NCBI RefSeq assembly: GCF_013523125.1
Contig: NZ_JAAMQJ010000001.1
Coordinates: 186,001-250,000, forward strand
Reading direction: 5' to 3'
Length of the DNA: 64,000 nucleotides
From: Pseudomonas entomophila
GTDB lineage: Bacteria; Pseudomonadota; Gammaproteobacteria; Pseudomonadales; Pseudomonadaceae
Both the position numbers and the translations under genes were made by a program. Of this stretch, positions 1 through 7,915 are shown piece by piece. Every line of letters begins with the position of its first letter. The first letter of the stretch is position 1. Below the pieces are notes generated by a model that was given only the letters and a program-made list of their open reading frames with translations, was not told the DNA's origin and searched no databases.

Positions 1-2
1 CC

Positions 3-608
3 GACGAGGAGCTGGTTTCTTCCCCCTGCATCGTCACCAGCGACTTCGCGGTGGTCAGGAATGGCACTGTGCCTGTCAGTGCCGAACTGATGGCCGAATG
101 CGATGCCATTGAAGGCGTCAGCGGCGAAGGCGTGGTGGGTGCGGTGGTTTATGCCATCCATGGCGACGACCTGGACGGTCGCCCGGTCCACGTCGGTGAT
201 ACCTATTCGGCCGAGGCCGCGCGAGACGTGGTGCAGCGGTTGGGTTTCGAGACCGGCTATTACAGCCGATGCTGGGAAATCAGCAGCGCGCACATCAGCC
301 AGGAAACCGGCCAGTACCTGGCCAGCCTAGCGGACCTTGCGACACCGGAGGCCTTTCTGTTCATCGCCTTCCGGGTTCCATACAGCCCAGCGATCGGCGT
401 CAAGCTGATTTCCACGCCCTGGACAGACAAGAACCTGGAGTATGCCGAGGGCATCAGTGCGGAGCAGCTTCGGCAGGAACACCGGGACAAGGGCATGCCT
501 GACGACCTGGCGAACATTCTTGAATTGGCCGGCCAGGCCGATGTGCGCATCCTCATCCTAGACGCTGACGCACCCGCGCTACTGGGCCTGCCACTGGCCG
601 AGATCTAG
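3..608 (+). CDS. DUF5983-like ICE protein, 5' end cut by window
   Basis: The reading frame is open from the left edge of the window to the stop at 608, so the N-terminus is missing; an internal GTG at 51 is not a convincing start because coding sequence continues upstream of it. About 200 residues are visible. The central part (ISSAH..., residues near 85-100) and the neighbourhood recall the DUF5983 proteins found beside DUF3577 and DUF932 genes in ICEs. No catalytic motif, signal peptide or membrane segment is seen. Function is unknown; by context it is a maintenance-region gene. The family name is from memory of the neighbourhood and needs a profile search. Confidence 0.55.
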   Translation, partial: DEELVSSPCIVTSDFAVVRNGTVPVSAELMAECDAIEGVSGEGVVGAVVYAIHGDDLDGRPVHVGDTYSAEAARDVVQRLGFETGYYSRCWEISSAHISQETGQYLASLADLATPEAFLFIAFRVPYSPAIGVKLISTPWTDKNLEYAEGISAEQLRQEHRDKGMPDDLANILELAGQADVRILILDADAPALLGLPLAEI

Positions 609-704
609 CAGACGCGCGACGCGCAAGCCTTCCCCTTTATCCCCCACATGCCAGCCCGCCTCCCACCAGGAGCTGGGCCGGTTCAATTCCATAGGAGCAA
701 TCTC

Positions 705-983
705 ATGTTCCCCGATCTCATCTCGCCTACGCCTGACTTCGAGAATCAGCTTGGAGCCTGCGTTAACGCCATGAGCCAGAACGACGCCATCGGCCAGATT
801 CTGGTGTTCGAGCGCATGAGCGGCACGCTGCACATGCGCCATATCGACAGCGCCGATCTGATGGACACCGACATTGACGACTACGAAATGGTCGTGTTTG
901 ACGGTGGCAATACAACCGGCGACACGTGGAAACACGTGTTCTTCCCACGTCAGCGCGAACACTATTTCGTGTACGAAGCCTGA
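705..983 (+). CDS. Small acidic ICE protein, function unknown
   Basis: A 92-residue acidic protein. The start at ATG 705 is chosen over an in-frame ATG at 648 because AGGAGC lies 8 bases before it, and the upstream part contains a hairpin (arms GCCC...GGGC and CTCC...GGAG near 655-680) of the kind that precedes other genes in this module. The sequence has an aspartate-rich middle and ends with aromatic residues (HYFVYEA); I recognise no domain. It is followed directly by a strong terminator, so it probably ends the transcript that includes the DUF5983-like gene. Confidence 0.6.
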   Translation: MFPDLISPTPDFENQLGACVNAMSQNDAIGQILVFERMSGTLHMRHIDSADLMDTDIDDYEMVVFDGGNTTGDTWKHVFFPRQREHYFVYEA

Positions 984-990
984 CATCTCC

Positions 991-1015
991 AGCCCCTTTC
1001 GAGGGGCTTTTTCTT
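991..1015 (+). terminator. Rho-independent terminator after the 705-983 gene
   Basis: A six-base-pair stem (AGCCCC at 991-996, GGGGCT at 1003-1008) with loop TTTCGA, followed at once by a T-rich tail. It sits 7 bases after the stop codon and separates the first transcript from the DUF3577 gene. Confidence 0.8.
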
Positions 1016-1103
1016 GCGCTGAACCGGGCTGCGTGGACAAAGGGAAACACCCGGATGCCAATTGATTGCTGCCGCGCGCGCAAGGGCCGCCCATGCTGAC
1101 CCC

Positions 1104-1240
1104 ATGCCTGCTGACGTTGTCAGCGACATGCCAGGCAATCATCGGTCTTCGAGGTTGCGGCGCAGTTTCCACTGCGTGACCGAGCCAGCTCGCACCGCAT
1201 CCATACGCGAGCGGCCACCAGTCTCTGGTGGTGGATGCTT
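1104..1240 (+). ncRNA. radC-type RNA motif, copy 1 (5' of DUF3577 gene)
   Basis: This stretch aligns over its whole length with 35417-35553, although the two sites are 34 kb apart and precede different genes. Shared blocks are a GACGTTGTC...GCGACATG hairpin, a CGCAGT-type hairpin followed by GACCG, and a final GGTGGTGGATGC. In the first stem this copy has GCTGAC/GTCAGC while the other has GCCGAC/GTCGGC, a compensatory change, so the structure is probably kept as RNA. Size, mobile-element context and placement before radC in the second copy fit the published radC RNA motif (known to me from the literature; needs a covariance-model search). Confidence 0.65.
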
Positions 1241-1258
1241 TCGCCTTATCAACCCACC

Positions 1259-1328
1259 GCGGGGTTACGCACCTTTCCCCGCATGCGTGGGCTCGGTGTG
1301 TCTCCGCTTTTCCCAATGGAGATTCACC
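1259..1328 (+). promoter_or_regulatory. Hairpin leader before DUF3577 gene
   Basis: After a CAACCCACC box comes a hairpin with arms GCGGGG (1259-1264) and CCCCGC (1277-1282), then a short spacer and a GGAG ribosome site about 7 bases before ATG 1329. It has the same order of parts as the leaders of the following genes. Confidence 0.5.
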
Positions 1329-2258
1329 ATGAACACCACGTCCAACGAGAAATCGTATTTCGACCTCCACACATCGGGCATCGGCTACATCCAGCGTGTC
1401 CGTGAAGTGCCCGTCAGGGGCGGCCGCCGTGCGCAGCCCTTCCTGGCATGCACCATCGCCGCATTGGTCGGCCCCGCCAGGGACCCCAGCTACCGCTACT
1501 TCGATGTCAAGGTCTCGGGTGCCGAGGCCAAGAAGCTCGTTCAGCGCTACATCGGCGTTGACGATTCCAAGCAGCGCCCGCTGGTGCGCTTCCGCCTCGG
1601 CGACCTTTGGGGCGATGCGTACATCCGCGACAAGGGCGAAAACCAGGGCAAGGCCGCCGCGTCCCTCAAGGCGCGACTGCTCAAGGCCGAGCCGATCGAG
1701 CGGGCCGAACTGGCTTCAATCGAGCAGCACGAGCTGATTACCCGTGGCATCGGCTACCTCAACCGTCCGAAGGACGTCACCCCCAAGGATGGCGATCCGT
1801 TCCTGTCATGCTCCATCGCCGCATTGGCCGGACCTGTCGATGAACCGGAATATCGGTACTTCGACACGATCGTCGCCACCCTCGGGGCCGAGCATCTGGT
1901 TCGCCGATGCGTGCAGGCCATCGAAGGGGATCGCAAGGTGCTGATCGCCTTCCGTCTCAACGACATGAAGATCGATCCGTACATCCGTACCAAGGGCGAG
2001 CACGCTGGGGCACCGGCCGCAAGCCTGGAGTCGACGCTGATCCACATCGGTCTGATCAAGATCGATGGCACCCAGGTCTATCCGATGAGCCAGGCGCAAG
2101 CCGAGGCGCCAACGGTGGAGGACGCACCCGCGCCCGAAGCCGACAACGCCATCGACACTGCCGCCGACGCCGTTTCCGACCTACCCGTCGAGTCCGCCGA
2201 GCGCGAGCCCGAGGGTGAAGTCGAGGAGCAGGAGCCGGCCTTGGTCGCTTCGTTTTGA
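1329..2258 (+). CDS. DUF3577 (STY4534 family) ICE replication-type protein with internal duplication
   Basis: 309 residues from ATG 1329, which has GGAG 7 bases upstream; in-frame codons before it lie in the RNA leader. The protein holds two tandem copies of the DUF3577 domain (about residues 14-120 and 140-245). Each runs GIGY(I/L).R, FL.C(S/T)IAAL.GP...YRYFD and then IAFRL.D/VRFRLGD followed by YIR.KGE. A Glu/Ala/Pro-rich tail of about 65 residues follows. Members usually have one copy and some are called STY4534-family ICE replication proteins because of their location; the biochemical role is not established. It has its own leader and lies downstream of a terminator, so it starts a new transcript. 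Confidence 0.85.
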   Translation: MNTTSNEKSYFDLHTSGIGYIQRVREVPVRGGRRAQPFLACTIAALVGPARDPSYRYFDVKVSGAEAKKLVQRYIGVDDSKQRPLVRFRLGDLWGDAYIRDKGENQGKAAASLKARLLKAEPIERAELASIEQHELITRGIGYLNRPKDVTPKDGDPFLSCSIAALAGPVDEPEYRYFDTIVATLGAEHLVRRCVQAIEGDRKVLIAFRLNDMKIDPYIRTKGEHAGAPAASLESTLIHIGLIKIDGTQVYPMSQAQAEAPTVEDAPAPEADNAIDTAADAVSDLPVESAEREPEGEVEEQEPALVASF

Positions 2259-2410
2259 TCCGGCATGGCCCCTCATGGGGCCTTGTCGCTTCTCCTCCCT
2301 AGCATCCGCCGCGTCCCCAAGACGCCAAAGGTGCTTGCGTCTTTTCATCCCCCGAGTCCCGCGTGGTCACACGACCGCGCGGTTACCGCATTTCTCAAAG
2401 GAGATCAGCC
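2259..2410 (+). promoter_or_regulatory. Three-hairpin leader between DUF3577 and DUF932 genes
   Basis: The 152-base gap holds GGCCCC-TCAT-GGGGCC (2267-2282), then AAGACGC...GCGTCTT (2319-2343) followed by TTTCATCCCCC, then CGCGTGGTC-ACAC-GACCGCGCG (2360-2381), then AAAGGAG before ATG 2411. The first two hairpins look like weak terminators; the last sits just before the ribosome site. Confidence 0.5.
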
Positions 2411-3238
2411 ATGTCTCTGGCATCCCGTTTTGCTCCGCAATCCCCGATCCTGCGCTCCGATCGCCCACTCTCGGACGACCGTATTCGTGCCGTTGTTCCC
2501 TCGATCTTTGCCGACGCTCCGCATGGGAGCCGGTCCGATCGGTATGCCTACATACCGACCTCGGTCGTGCTGACCAGGTTGCGCCAGGAGGGTTTCGAGC
2601 CCTTCATGGTGTGCCAGACGCGCGTGCGCAACGAGGATCGGCGCGAGTACACCAAGCATCTCATCCGACTTCGCCATGCAAGCCAGATCAACGGCGACGA
2701 GGCGAACGAGATCATCCTGCTCAACAGCCACGACGGCACGAGCAGCTACCAGATGCTTGCCGGCATGTTCCGGTTCGTCTGCCACAACGGCCTGGTCTGC
2801 GGTGACACCACCGCCGACATCCGCGTTCCTCACAAGGGCGACGTGGCAAGCCAGGTGATCGAAGGTGCCTACGAGGTTCTCGAAGGCTTCGAGCGCGTGC
2901 AGGACGCGCGCGATGCGATGCGCACCATCACCCTCGATGAGGGCGAAGCGGAAATCTTTGCGAATTCCGCGCTCGCACTCAAGTACGACGACCCGGCCAA
3001 GTCCACCCCTGTCACGGAGAGCCAACTTCTGGCGCCCAGGCGCTGGGACGACCGCAAGAACGACCTGTGGGCCGTCTTCAACCGCGTCCAGGAGAACCTC
3101 GTCAAAGGGGGACTGAATGGACGCTCGGCCAATGGCCGCAATCAACGCACCCGTCCGGTGCAAGGAATCGACCAGAACCTGCGCCTGAACCGGGCGTTGT
3201 GGCTGCTGGCCGAAGGCATGCGCCAGCTCAAGGCGTGA
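2411..3238 (+). CDS. DUF932 domain protein
   Basis: 275 residues from ATG 2411 (AAAGGAG 7 bases upstream). The sequence has the DUF932 layout: an N-terminal region with YAYIPTS, a central RNEDRREYTKHLIRLRH stretch, then LNSHDGTSSYQM..G.FRFVC.NGLVCGD, the most recognisable part of the family (as in E. coli YfjQ/YafZ). DUF932 proteins are common on plasmids, phages and ICEs and occur near RadC and anti-restriction genes; function is unknown. No signal peptide or membrane segment. It is flanked by structured leaders on both sides and so can be translated separately from its neighbours. Confidence 0.9.
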   Translation: MSLASRFAPQSPILRSDRPLSDDRIRAVVPSIFADAPHGSRSDRYAYIPTSVVLTRLRQEGFEPFMVCQTRVRNEDRREYTKHLIRLRHASQINGDEANEIILLNSHDGTSSYQMLAGMFRFVCHNGLVCGDTTADIRVPHKGDVASQVIEGAYEVLEGFERVQDARDAMRTITLDEGEAEIFANSALALKYDDPAKSTPVTESQLLAPRRWDDRKNDLWAVFNRVQENLVKGGLNGRSANGRNQRTRPVQGIDQNLRLNRALWLLAEGMRQLKA

Positions 3239-3333
3239 TGCCAAGCGGACCTCGCCCAGCTCGGGTGAGGTCCATTTCCTCTCATCCACCGGGCGCCGTC
3301 GGCGGCCCGCTATTCGTCATCAGGAGAACCAAC
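3239..3333 (+). promoter_or_regulatory. Two-hairpin leader before DUF3275 gene
   Basis: Hairpin 1 is GGACCTC...GAGGTCC (3247-3273) with an inner GCCC/GGGT pairing, followed by ATTTCCTCTCATCCACC; hairpin 2 is CGGGCGCC-GTC-GGCGGCCCG (3290-3309). AGGAG follows before ATG 3334. Confidence 0.6.
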
Positions 3334-4023
3334 ATGGCAACCACATCGGCGCCCGAGCAATCGGTATCGCCCATCATTGTTCCGGGCCAGCTCACGCTGC
3401 GCACCATACGCGGCAAGAACGGCCCGTTCACCGTCGGCCGCCTTGTCACCCCCATCGGCAAGTTCGCGGTCAAGGATGCGGAGCTGGAGCAGTACCCCGA
3501 AGGAAAATACGACGGGGAATTCATCATCCGCTACATCTTCCCGAAGTCCTATCCGGTCGGCGACGGCATGCGGTTCGAGATCCGCGCCAACCTGGACGGA
3601 ATGACGCTCAACGGAATCGACAAACTGAGCCGCGACGAAGCCCGAAGCTTCGCCACCCAGGACGTCGATCCACTCGATGAAGAGCTGGGGACGCAGCCTG
3701 CAGCAACGCCGGCCAAGTCTGCCAAGGCCTCCACGCCCGCCAAGCACGCACCCGTGCAGGCGTCGGCGGATCCTCTGGTCGATACCACGCCCTTCGGTGT
3801 GGATGCGCCGACGCCCGCTGCGGCGGCTGCCCCCGGCAGCACCGAAGATGGCGACGCCGCTCTGTTCGGTCTGCTGTGGCCGCTGGGCGAGTCCGTGAAA
3901 TTGGATTCGACCATCGACCGCCGCGCCCTGCGCGCGCAGATCGCCCGCCTGGGCGAACTGGGTTTTGCGTTGGACTTCAAGACGCAGGAGTGGAGCCGTC
4001 AGGCCGAACTGCAACCTGCGTGA
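3334..4023 (+). CDS. DUF3275 family protein
   Basis: 229 residues from ATG 3334 (CAGGAGAACC upstream). The N-terminal half (about 18-110: PGQL.LRTIRGKNGPFTVGRL and then GEFII..IFPKSY) fits DUF3275, a family found almost only in ICEs and plasmids. After it comes an Ala/Pro/Lys-rich linker (about 120-170) and a short C-terminal domain (DAALFGLLWPLGE...LDSTIDRRALRAQ). Function unknown; single-strand DNA-binding-like folds have been suggested for such proteins, but nothing here proves it. It is the third of the run of separately led genes in this module. Confidence 0.85.
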   Translation: MATTSAPEQSVSPIIVPGQLTLRTIRGKNGPFTVGRLVTPIGKFAVKDAELEQYPEGKYDGEFIIRYIFPKSYPVGDGMRFEIRANLDGMTLNGIDKLSRDEARSFATQDVDPLDEELGTQPAATPAKSAKASTPAKHAPVQASADPLVDTTPFGVDAPTPAAAAAPGSTEDGDAALFGLLWPLGESVKLDSTIDRRALRAQIARLGELGFALDFKTQEWSRQAELQPA

Positions 4024-4117
4024 TCGCAGACGCCGCATCCGCGGTGTTCTTCATCCACCCGCCGGGGTTCCTTCCCCCTGCGGGGGAGGCCTCGGCCATT
4101 TTCTGGAGGTCTCCATC
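4024..4117 (+). promoter_or_regulatory. Two-hairpin leader before the 4118 gene
   Basis: Hairpin 1 is ACGCCGC-ATCC-GCGGTGT (4030-4047), then TCTTCATCCACCC; hairpin 2 spans 4061-4096 with a CCCCC-TGC-GGGGG core. TGGAGG lies 7-8 bases before ATG 4118. Confidence 0.6.
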
Positions 4118-4459
4118 ATGTCCACCATCGCTTTCGATGTACCCCGTTCCGCGCTGGATGAATCCGCATGGCGAGCTGTTTGCAAGACAGCCGCCGAGCA
4201 CGCCCAGCGTGGTTGCGGCCTGTCCTGGGATCATTGGGTCACGCTTTTCAGTTCGGAGATCGACGCGCAAGCTAGTCGGTTGCCGGAAAGCCAGCGAGCT
4301 CAGGCCCTGGAAATCGCAGCCCACGAATGGGACTACGCAACACCCGCCGAGCGGCAGGAAGCCCAGGACTGGAATGCGGAGCATGGCTATTGCTCGCATG
4401 GGATCGAGTTCGGCTACTGCCCGGCCGGTTGTGATCGCGACGATGACGACTGGGACTAA
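4118..4459 (+). CDS. Conserved-type ICE protein, function unknown
   Basis: 113 residues from ATG 4118 (TGGAGG upstream). The N-terminal two thirds look helical. The C-terminus carries a cysteine/histidine cluster (HGYCSHGIEFGYCPAGC, about residues 88-105) that could bind a metal ion, then an acidic tail (DRDDDDWD). I do not recognise the family. By position, between DUF3275 and a DUF6927-like gene, it belongs to the element's maintenance set. Confidence 0.65.
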   Translation: MSTIAFDVPRSALDESAWRAVCKTAAEHAQRGCGLSWDHWVTLFSSEIDAQASRLPESQRAQALEIAAHEWDYATPAERQEAQDWNAEHGYCSHGIEFGYCPAGCDRDDDDWD

Positions 4460-4563
4460 GGGCAAAGCATAGGTTCCTTCGCCGCACCTGCGGCTTTTCA
4501 TCACCCGCCGGGAGGCCCTCCCCGTGGGGAGGCCTCCGGCTCTACTTTTCCAGGAGGCCTCTC
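4460..4563 (+). promoter_or_regulatory. Two-hairpin leader before DUF6927-like gene
   Basis: Hairpin 1, GCCGC-ACCT-GCGGC (4481-4494), is followed by TTTTCATCACCC. Hairpin 2 (4507-4540) has 15 paired positions with two single-base bulges and a GT loop, the strongest of the series. CAGGAGG precedes ATG 4564. Confidence 0.65.
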
Positions 4564-4971
4564 ATGGGCTGGTATTTCTCACCCCAATCGCGGTCTGAAC
4601 TGATCGCGGAACTGATCGCACCGCAAGAGACCGAGCGCGCCAGCGTCAAGGTCATCGCCCACGCGCTGCGCGGCAACGTCCTCTGGTCTGTCGCGGAAGT
4701 GACGGCCAAGGTCGAAGGCGTACATCGTGATCTCGCGCCGGGCCAATCCCTGCGCTACATCCGCTGCGATCTGCTTGAACGCAGCGGCGGCCAGTGGGGT
4801 TACAAGCCGCTGGACGAGTCCATGCACCCGTACTACTACTCGTGCCCGCTGTCCTATCTGGACCTTGCACCGGAGCAGTCTGCCGAATGGCGTGCAGGCG
4901 TTCGCGCCTACCACGCTCGGCGACGCACACCCACGGCTGTCACGGCACCCGCCGCAACGCTGATGGTCTGA
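4564..4971 (+). CDS. DUF6927-like protein
   Basis: 135 residues from ATG 4564 with AGGAGG about 7 bases upstream. It begins MGWYFSPQSRSELIAELI and has a conserved-looking HALRGNVLWSV and YYYSCPLSYLDLAP; this resembles DUF6927 proteins of plasmids and ICEs (assignment from memory). No catalytic signature, signal peptide or membrane segment. The next gene starts 17 bases after the stop without a hairpin leader, so the two are probably co-translated. Confidence 0.65.
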   Translation: MGWYFSPQSRSELIAELIAPQETERASVKVIAHALRGNVLWSVAEVTAKVEGVHRDLAPGQSLRYIRCDLLERSGGQWGYKPLDESMHPYYYSCPLSYLDLAPEQSAEWRAGVRAYHARRRTPTAVTAPAATLMV

Positions 4972-4987
4972 GCCAGGAGGAACCGAC

Positions 4988-5248
4988 ATGGACCTGATCC
5001 TCGCTGCGCTCTCCCCCTCGCTGCTGGCGCTCGTTGAAGGGAGTTTGTCCAACGACGAAGTGTCCTCCGACGAGGAGATGCTGGAGTACTTCATCAGCAA
5101 CGGCCTCACCGAGAAACAGGCGCGGCAGGCACTGACCTACCGCGACCAGTACCTCAACAACATCTACCTGGACGGCTTCACGCCGATCACCGCGGTGGAC
5201 GAGGTGCTTCACTTCAACCCGCACACCCGGCAGTTCGAGCCGGACTGA
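4988..5248 (+). CDS. Small ICE protein, function unknown
   Basis: 86 residues from ATG 4988, with CAGGAGGAAC 7-12 bases upstream. The protein is acidic, with a leucine-rich N-terminus (LILAALSPSLLALVEGSLS) and a helical middle containing EKQARQALTYRDQYLNN. It is not recognised. The short gap after the DUF6927-like gene suggests one transcript and a shared job. Confidence 0.6.
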   Translation: MDLILAALSPSLLALVEGSLSNDEVSSDEEMLEYFISNGLTEKQARQALTYRDQYLNNIYLDGFTPITAVDEVLHFNPHTRQFEPD

Positions 5249-5324
5249 GCGGTTTTCTTCCACCCCCAGGGGCAGCACTTGCCCCAGCGGGCGGTGCTGT
5301 TCCCGTTCATCCGAGGACACCACC
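5249..5324 (+). promoter_or_regulatory. Hairpin leader before the 5325 gene
   Basis: A TTTTCTTCCACCCCC box is followed by GGGGCA-GCACT-TGCCCC (5269-5285) and further pairing of CAGCAC with GTGCTG. CGAGGAC precedes ATG 5325. Confidence 0.5.
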
Positions 5325-5975
5325 ATGCCCGCACACACTTCTTCCACCACGCTGTACCGCATCGACGAATGCCCGGATGTGATGGCCGACGCCTGCGTCG
5401 GCGACGACCAGGGCAACCTGATCTTCCTGTCGATCTGGGCGCGGGACACCGCCGTCCAGCAGTTCCTCGCTCGCCTGACCCTTGGGCGCGACGAGCAGGG
5501 ACTGGACCAGTTTCACGTCATCACCGACCAAGGCGGCAGCGTCCCGGTGTTCATCGGCAACGTCGATCGCCTGGAAAAGCGCATCACGCGCGCCTACCGG
5601 CGAACGCTGTTCGGTTCGCTGTCCAACGTGTGGCTGTTCGACCGGCGCTGCGTCAAGCCCGACAAGGCCAACGCCAGCGCGCTGGCATTGCTGCCACGCG
5701 ACAGCGCCCACCGGCTCGACCGCCTGTGGACGCTGGTGCGGGACACGTGCCCGTTGCCGCTGCTCGACCACTGGCGCGAGACCGTGCTGGAACTGCTGCA
5801 AAGCCGCGAGATGCTGGGCCGCCTTCCGTTCGCCCTCGGGCCGCTGGAAGGCCATCGGCTCGCCATCGACGTGCCGACGCTGACCCTGGCGCTGGGCTCC
5901 CTGATCCGCAGTGACGTGCTCACCGCCTATCCATACCCGGCCAAGATCTGGACGCCGGAAGTGGTAGCGGCCTGA
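5325..5975 (+). CDS. ICE protein, function unknown
   Basis: 216 residues from ATG 5325 (GAGGAC 8 bases upstream). It is a soluble, mixed alpha/beta-looking protein; notable stretches are LIFLSIWARDTAVQQFLARL, FIGNVDRLEKRITRAYRR and a C-terminal YPAKIWTPEVVAA. I recognise no characterised domain. It stands alone between two structured leaders, just before the methyltransferase gene, and by context it is a family-specific maintenance gene. Confidence 0.65.
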   Translation: MPAHTSSTTLYRIDECPDVMADACVGDDQGNLIFLSIWARDTAVQQFLARLTLGRDEQGLDQFHVITDQGGSVPVFIGNVDRLEKRITRAYRRTLFGSLSNVWLFDRRCVKPDKANASALALLPRDSAHRLDRLWTLVRDTCPLPLLDHWRETVLELLQSREMLGRLPFALGPLEGHRLAIDVPTLTLALGSLIRSDVLTAYPYPAKIWTPEVVAA

Positions 5976-6039
5976 CCCACCCTCGGAGGCACGCCTTGGT
6001 GTGCTTCCGTCTTTCATCCCCGCCAACCAGGAGACTTCC
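5976..6039 (+). promoter_or_regulatory. Hairpin leader before methyltransferase gene
   Basis: CGGAGGCAC-GCCTTG-GTGTGCTTCCG (5984-6009) is followed by TCTTTCATCCCCGCC and CCAGGAG before ATG 6040. Confidence 0.5.
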
Positions 6040-7149
6040 ATGGCCCTCATGTTCCCGCGGCTTGCCCGCAATTTCGTGAAGAACGGGTATTTCCCGACTG
6101 ATGAACCCACGCTCGAAAGAGCCCTCAACGCACTGATGCCCAGCGACGGGCCGATGTGCATCCTCGATCCCTGCGCCGGCGAAGGCGTAGCGATCGCCGA
6201 AGCCGCCCACGCCCTCGGGCGCGAGCAGGCCAAGGCGTTCGCCGTTGAGTTCGACGCGGAGCGGGCACGCCATGCCCGCGGCCTGGTCGATCACTGCCTG
6301 CACGCGGACCTGATGGACACGATGGTCTCCAAGCAGTCGTTCGGACTGCTCTGGCTCAACCCGCCGTATGGCGACCTGTCCAAGGACGTCAACGGCAACA
6401 TCGGCTATCAGGGCCAGGGTCGTGCCCGCCTCGAAAAACTGTTCTACCAGCGCAGTTTGTCGTTGCTGCAATACGGCGGCGTGCTGGTCTTCATCGTCCC
6501 CGGCTACGTGCTCGACGCGGAGCTGGTCGGCTGGCTGACGCGCCACTACACCGACCTGCGCATCTACCGAGCGGTGGAGACGCAGTTCAAGCAAGTTGTG
6601 ATCTTCGGCCGGCGGGTGCGCCAGCGCGAGCAGGCCTCGGATGGCGTCAAGGCCGTGCGCAATCTGCTGCTGCAGGTTGGGCAAGGCGAGATCGAAGCTG
6701 ACGAACTGCCGAGCGAATGGCCGTTCCTGCCGTACATCGTCCCCGCCAGTCCGGCCGAGCCGGAGCATTTCTTCCGCGTGACGATGGAGCCCGAGCAGTT
6801 CGCCGACGAGGTTGGCAGGCTGCAAGGCCTCTGGCCGTCGCAGGACACGCACCTGGGGGCCGCGCAGCAGTCGCTGCGTCCACCGGCGCGGGCCTTGTCC
6901 CACTGGCATCTCGCCCTGGCTCTGGCCGCAGGCGCGATCTCGGGGGTTGTGCGCTCCAAGACGGGGCGCGTGCTCGTCGTCAAAGGTGACACCCACAAGG
7001 ACAAGACGCTCCAGCGGGAATTCACCGAACGCGAAGACGGCTCCATCGCCGAGACCCGCATCCTCACCGACAAGTTCGTACCTGTCATCCGCGCGTGGGA
7101 CATGACGCCTGGCTCCCCGACACGGGGCGACGTCTTGACCATTCGTTAA
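6040..7149 (+). CDS. DUF6094-like N6-adenine DNA methyltransferase
   Basis: 369 residues from ATG 6040, chosen over an in-frame GTG at 6001 because CAGGAG lies about 10 bases upstream and 6001 falls inside the hairpin leader. Residues 43-49 (DPCAGEG) form the SAM-binding motif I and 107-110 (NPPY) the catalytic motif IV of amino-methyltransferases, so adenine-N6 methylation of DNA is the likely reaction. The C-terminal half has no recognised target-recognition domain. Proteins of this kind in ICEs are annotated DUF6094. It lies in the same block as the SNF2-type helicase at 8053; methylation of the element to resist host restriction is an inference. Confidence 0.75.
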   Translation: MALMFPRLARNFVKNGYFPTDEPTLERALNALMPSDGPMCILDPCAGEGVAIAEAAHALGREQAKAFAVEFDAERARHARGLVDHCLHADLMDTMVSKQSFGLLWLNPPYGDLSKDVNGNIGYQGQGRARLEKLFYQRSLSLLQYGGVLVFIVPGYVLDAELVGWLTRHYTDLRIYRAVETQFKQVVIFGRRVRQREQASDGVKAVRNLLLQVGQGEIEADELPSEWPFLPYIVPASPAEPEHFFRVTMEPEQFADEVGRLQGLWPSQDTHLGAAQQSLRPPARALSHWHLALALAAGAISGVVRSKTGRVLVVKGDTHKDKTLQREFTEREDGSIAETRILTDKFVPVIRAWDMTPGSPTRGDVLTIR

Positions 7150-7199
7150 TCCACCGGACGCGCTGCTGTCCTGCTGTACCACATCGAAGGAGAAACACC

Positions 7200-7520
7200 A
7201 TGTTCCCAAATCTGTTCAAGCGGCCCGCGCCGCAGAAGCAACCGTTGTTCGCACCGGGCTCGCTGAAGTTGAGCGAGAAGGTGCATTGGTTGGCCCGCAA
7301 AGGCCTGATCGACCCCTTGACCTATGTCCAGCGCCATGTGCGCGGTGACTGGGGCGAGATCGACAAGGCCACCCGCAAGGCCAACGACGTCGCACTCCAA
7401 CAGGACAACCTGATGATCTCCTACTACCGGATCACGCCGGAGCTGGTTCTGATCGTCAAGACCAGCGAAGACCACCAGACCACGGTTGTCCAGCTTCCCG
7501 AAGAGCGCGACATGATCTGA
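7200..7520 (+). CDS. Small ICE protein, paralogue A of tandem pair
   Basis: 106 residues from ATG 7200 (GAAGGAGAAACACC upstream); upstream in-frame codons belong to the 3' part of the previous gene region. The core (residues about 35-100: GLIDPLTYVQRHVRGDWGE...ALQQDN...YYRITPELVLIV.T) matches the next gene, so the two arose by duplication. No known domain; related small proteins are frequent on plasmids. Function unknown. Confidence 0.7.
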   Translation: MFPNLFKRPAPQKQPLFAPGSLKLSEKVHWLARKGLIDPLTYVQRHVRGDWGEIDKATRKANDVALQQDNLMISYYRITPELVLIVKTSEDHQTTVVQLPEERDMI

Positions 7521-7609
7521 AGTCACCCATCGTCATCCCAGTCACCTGACGGAGCCACTTCACTCCGCCAGGGGTGTCGTGGCTCAATGAATCCATCAAG
7601 GAGGAATCC

Positions 7610-7915
7610 ATGGCATCCCGACACATCGAAACCTACTGCCAGGACCTGCTGTTTCCGGTAGGTGCACTCATCCTCAGCGAAGGTATCGACCGCCTGGTCC
7701 GCGCCGGTCGTCTTGACCCGATTCCGTACTTCCGTCGCCATGTCCGTGGCGACTGGGGGGACGTCAGCGACGGGCAATGGCAAGCCAACGGCATCGCACT
7801 TCAATCGGGTGCTTTGCTGGAATCGCACTACGTGATTCATCGTGCGCTGCGCATTCGCATCGTCACCGATGCGAAACGCCATCTCACATCCATCGTGCTG
7901 CCGTCCGAAGACTAA
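7610..7915 (+). CDS. Small ICE protein, paralogue B of tandem pair
   Basis: 101 residues from ATG 7610 (AAGGAGG upstream; the in-frame ATG at 7574 lacks a ribosome site). Residues about 32-98 (GRLDPIPYFRRHVRGDWGD...ALQSGALLESHYVI) align with paralogue A; RHVRGDWG is identical in both. The gap between the two genes holds an inverted repeat GAGCCAC/GTGGCTC before the AAGGAGG. Function unknown. Confidence 0.7.
   Translation: MASRHIETYCQDLLFPVGALILSEGIDRLVRAGRLDPIPYFRRHVRGDWGDVSDGQWQANGIALQSGALLESHYVIHRALRIRIVTDAKRHLTSIVLPSED

Noticed and set aside
5920..7209. Long open frame (429 codons) on the - strand
   Set aside because: It lies opposite the methyltransferase gene, has no family motif, and is the usual mirror of GC-rich codon bias.
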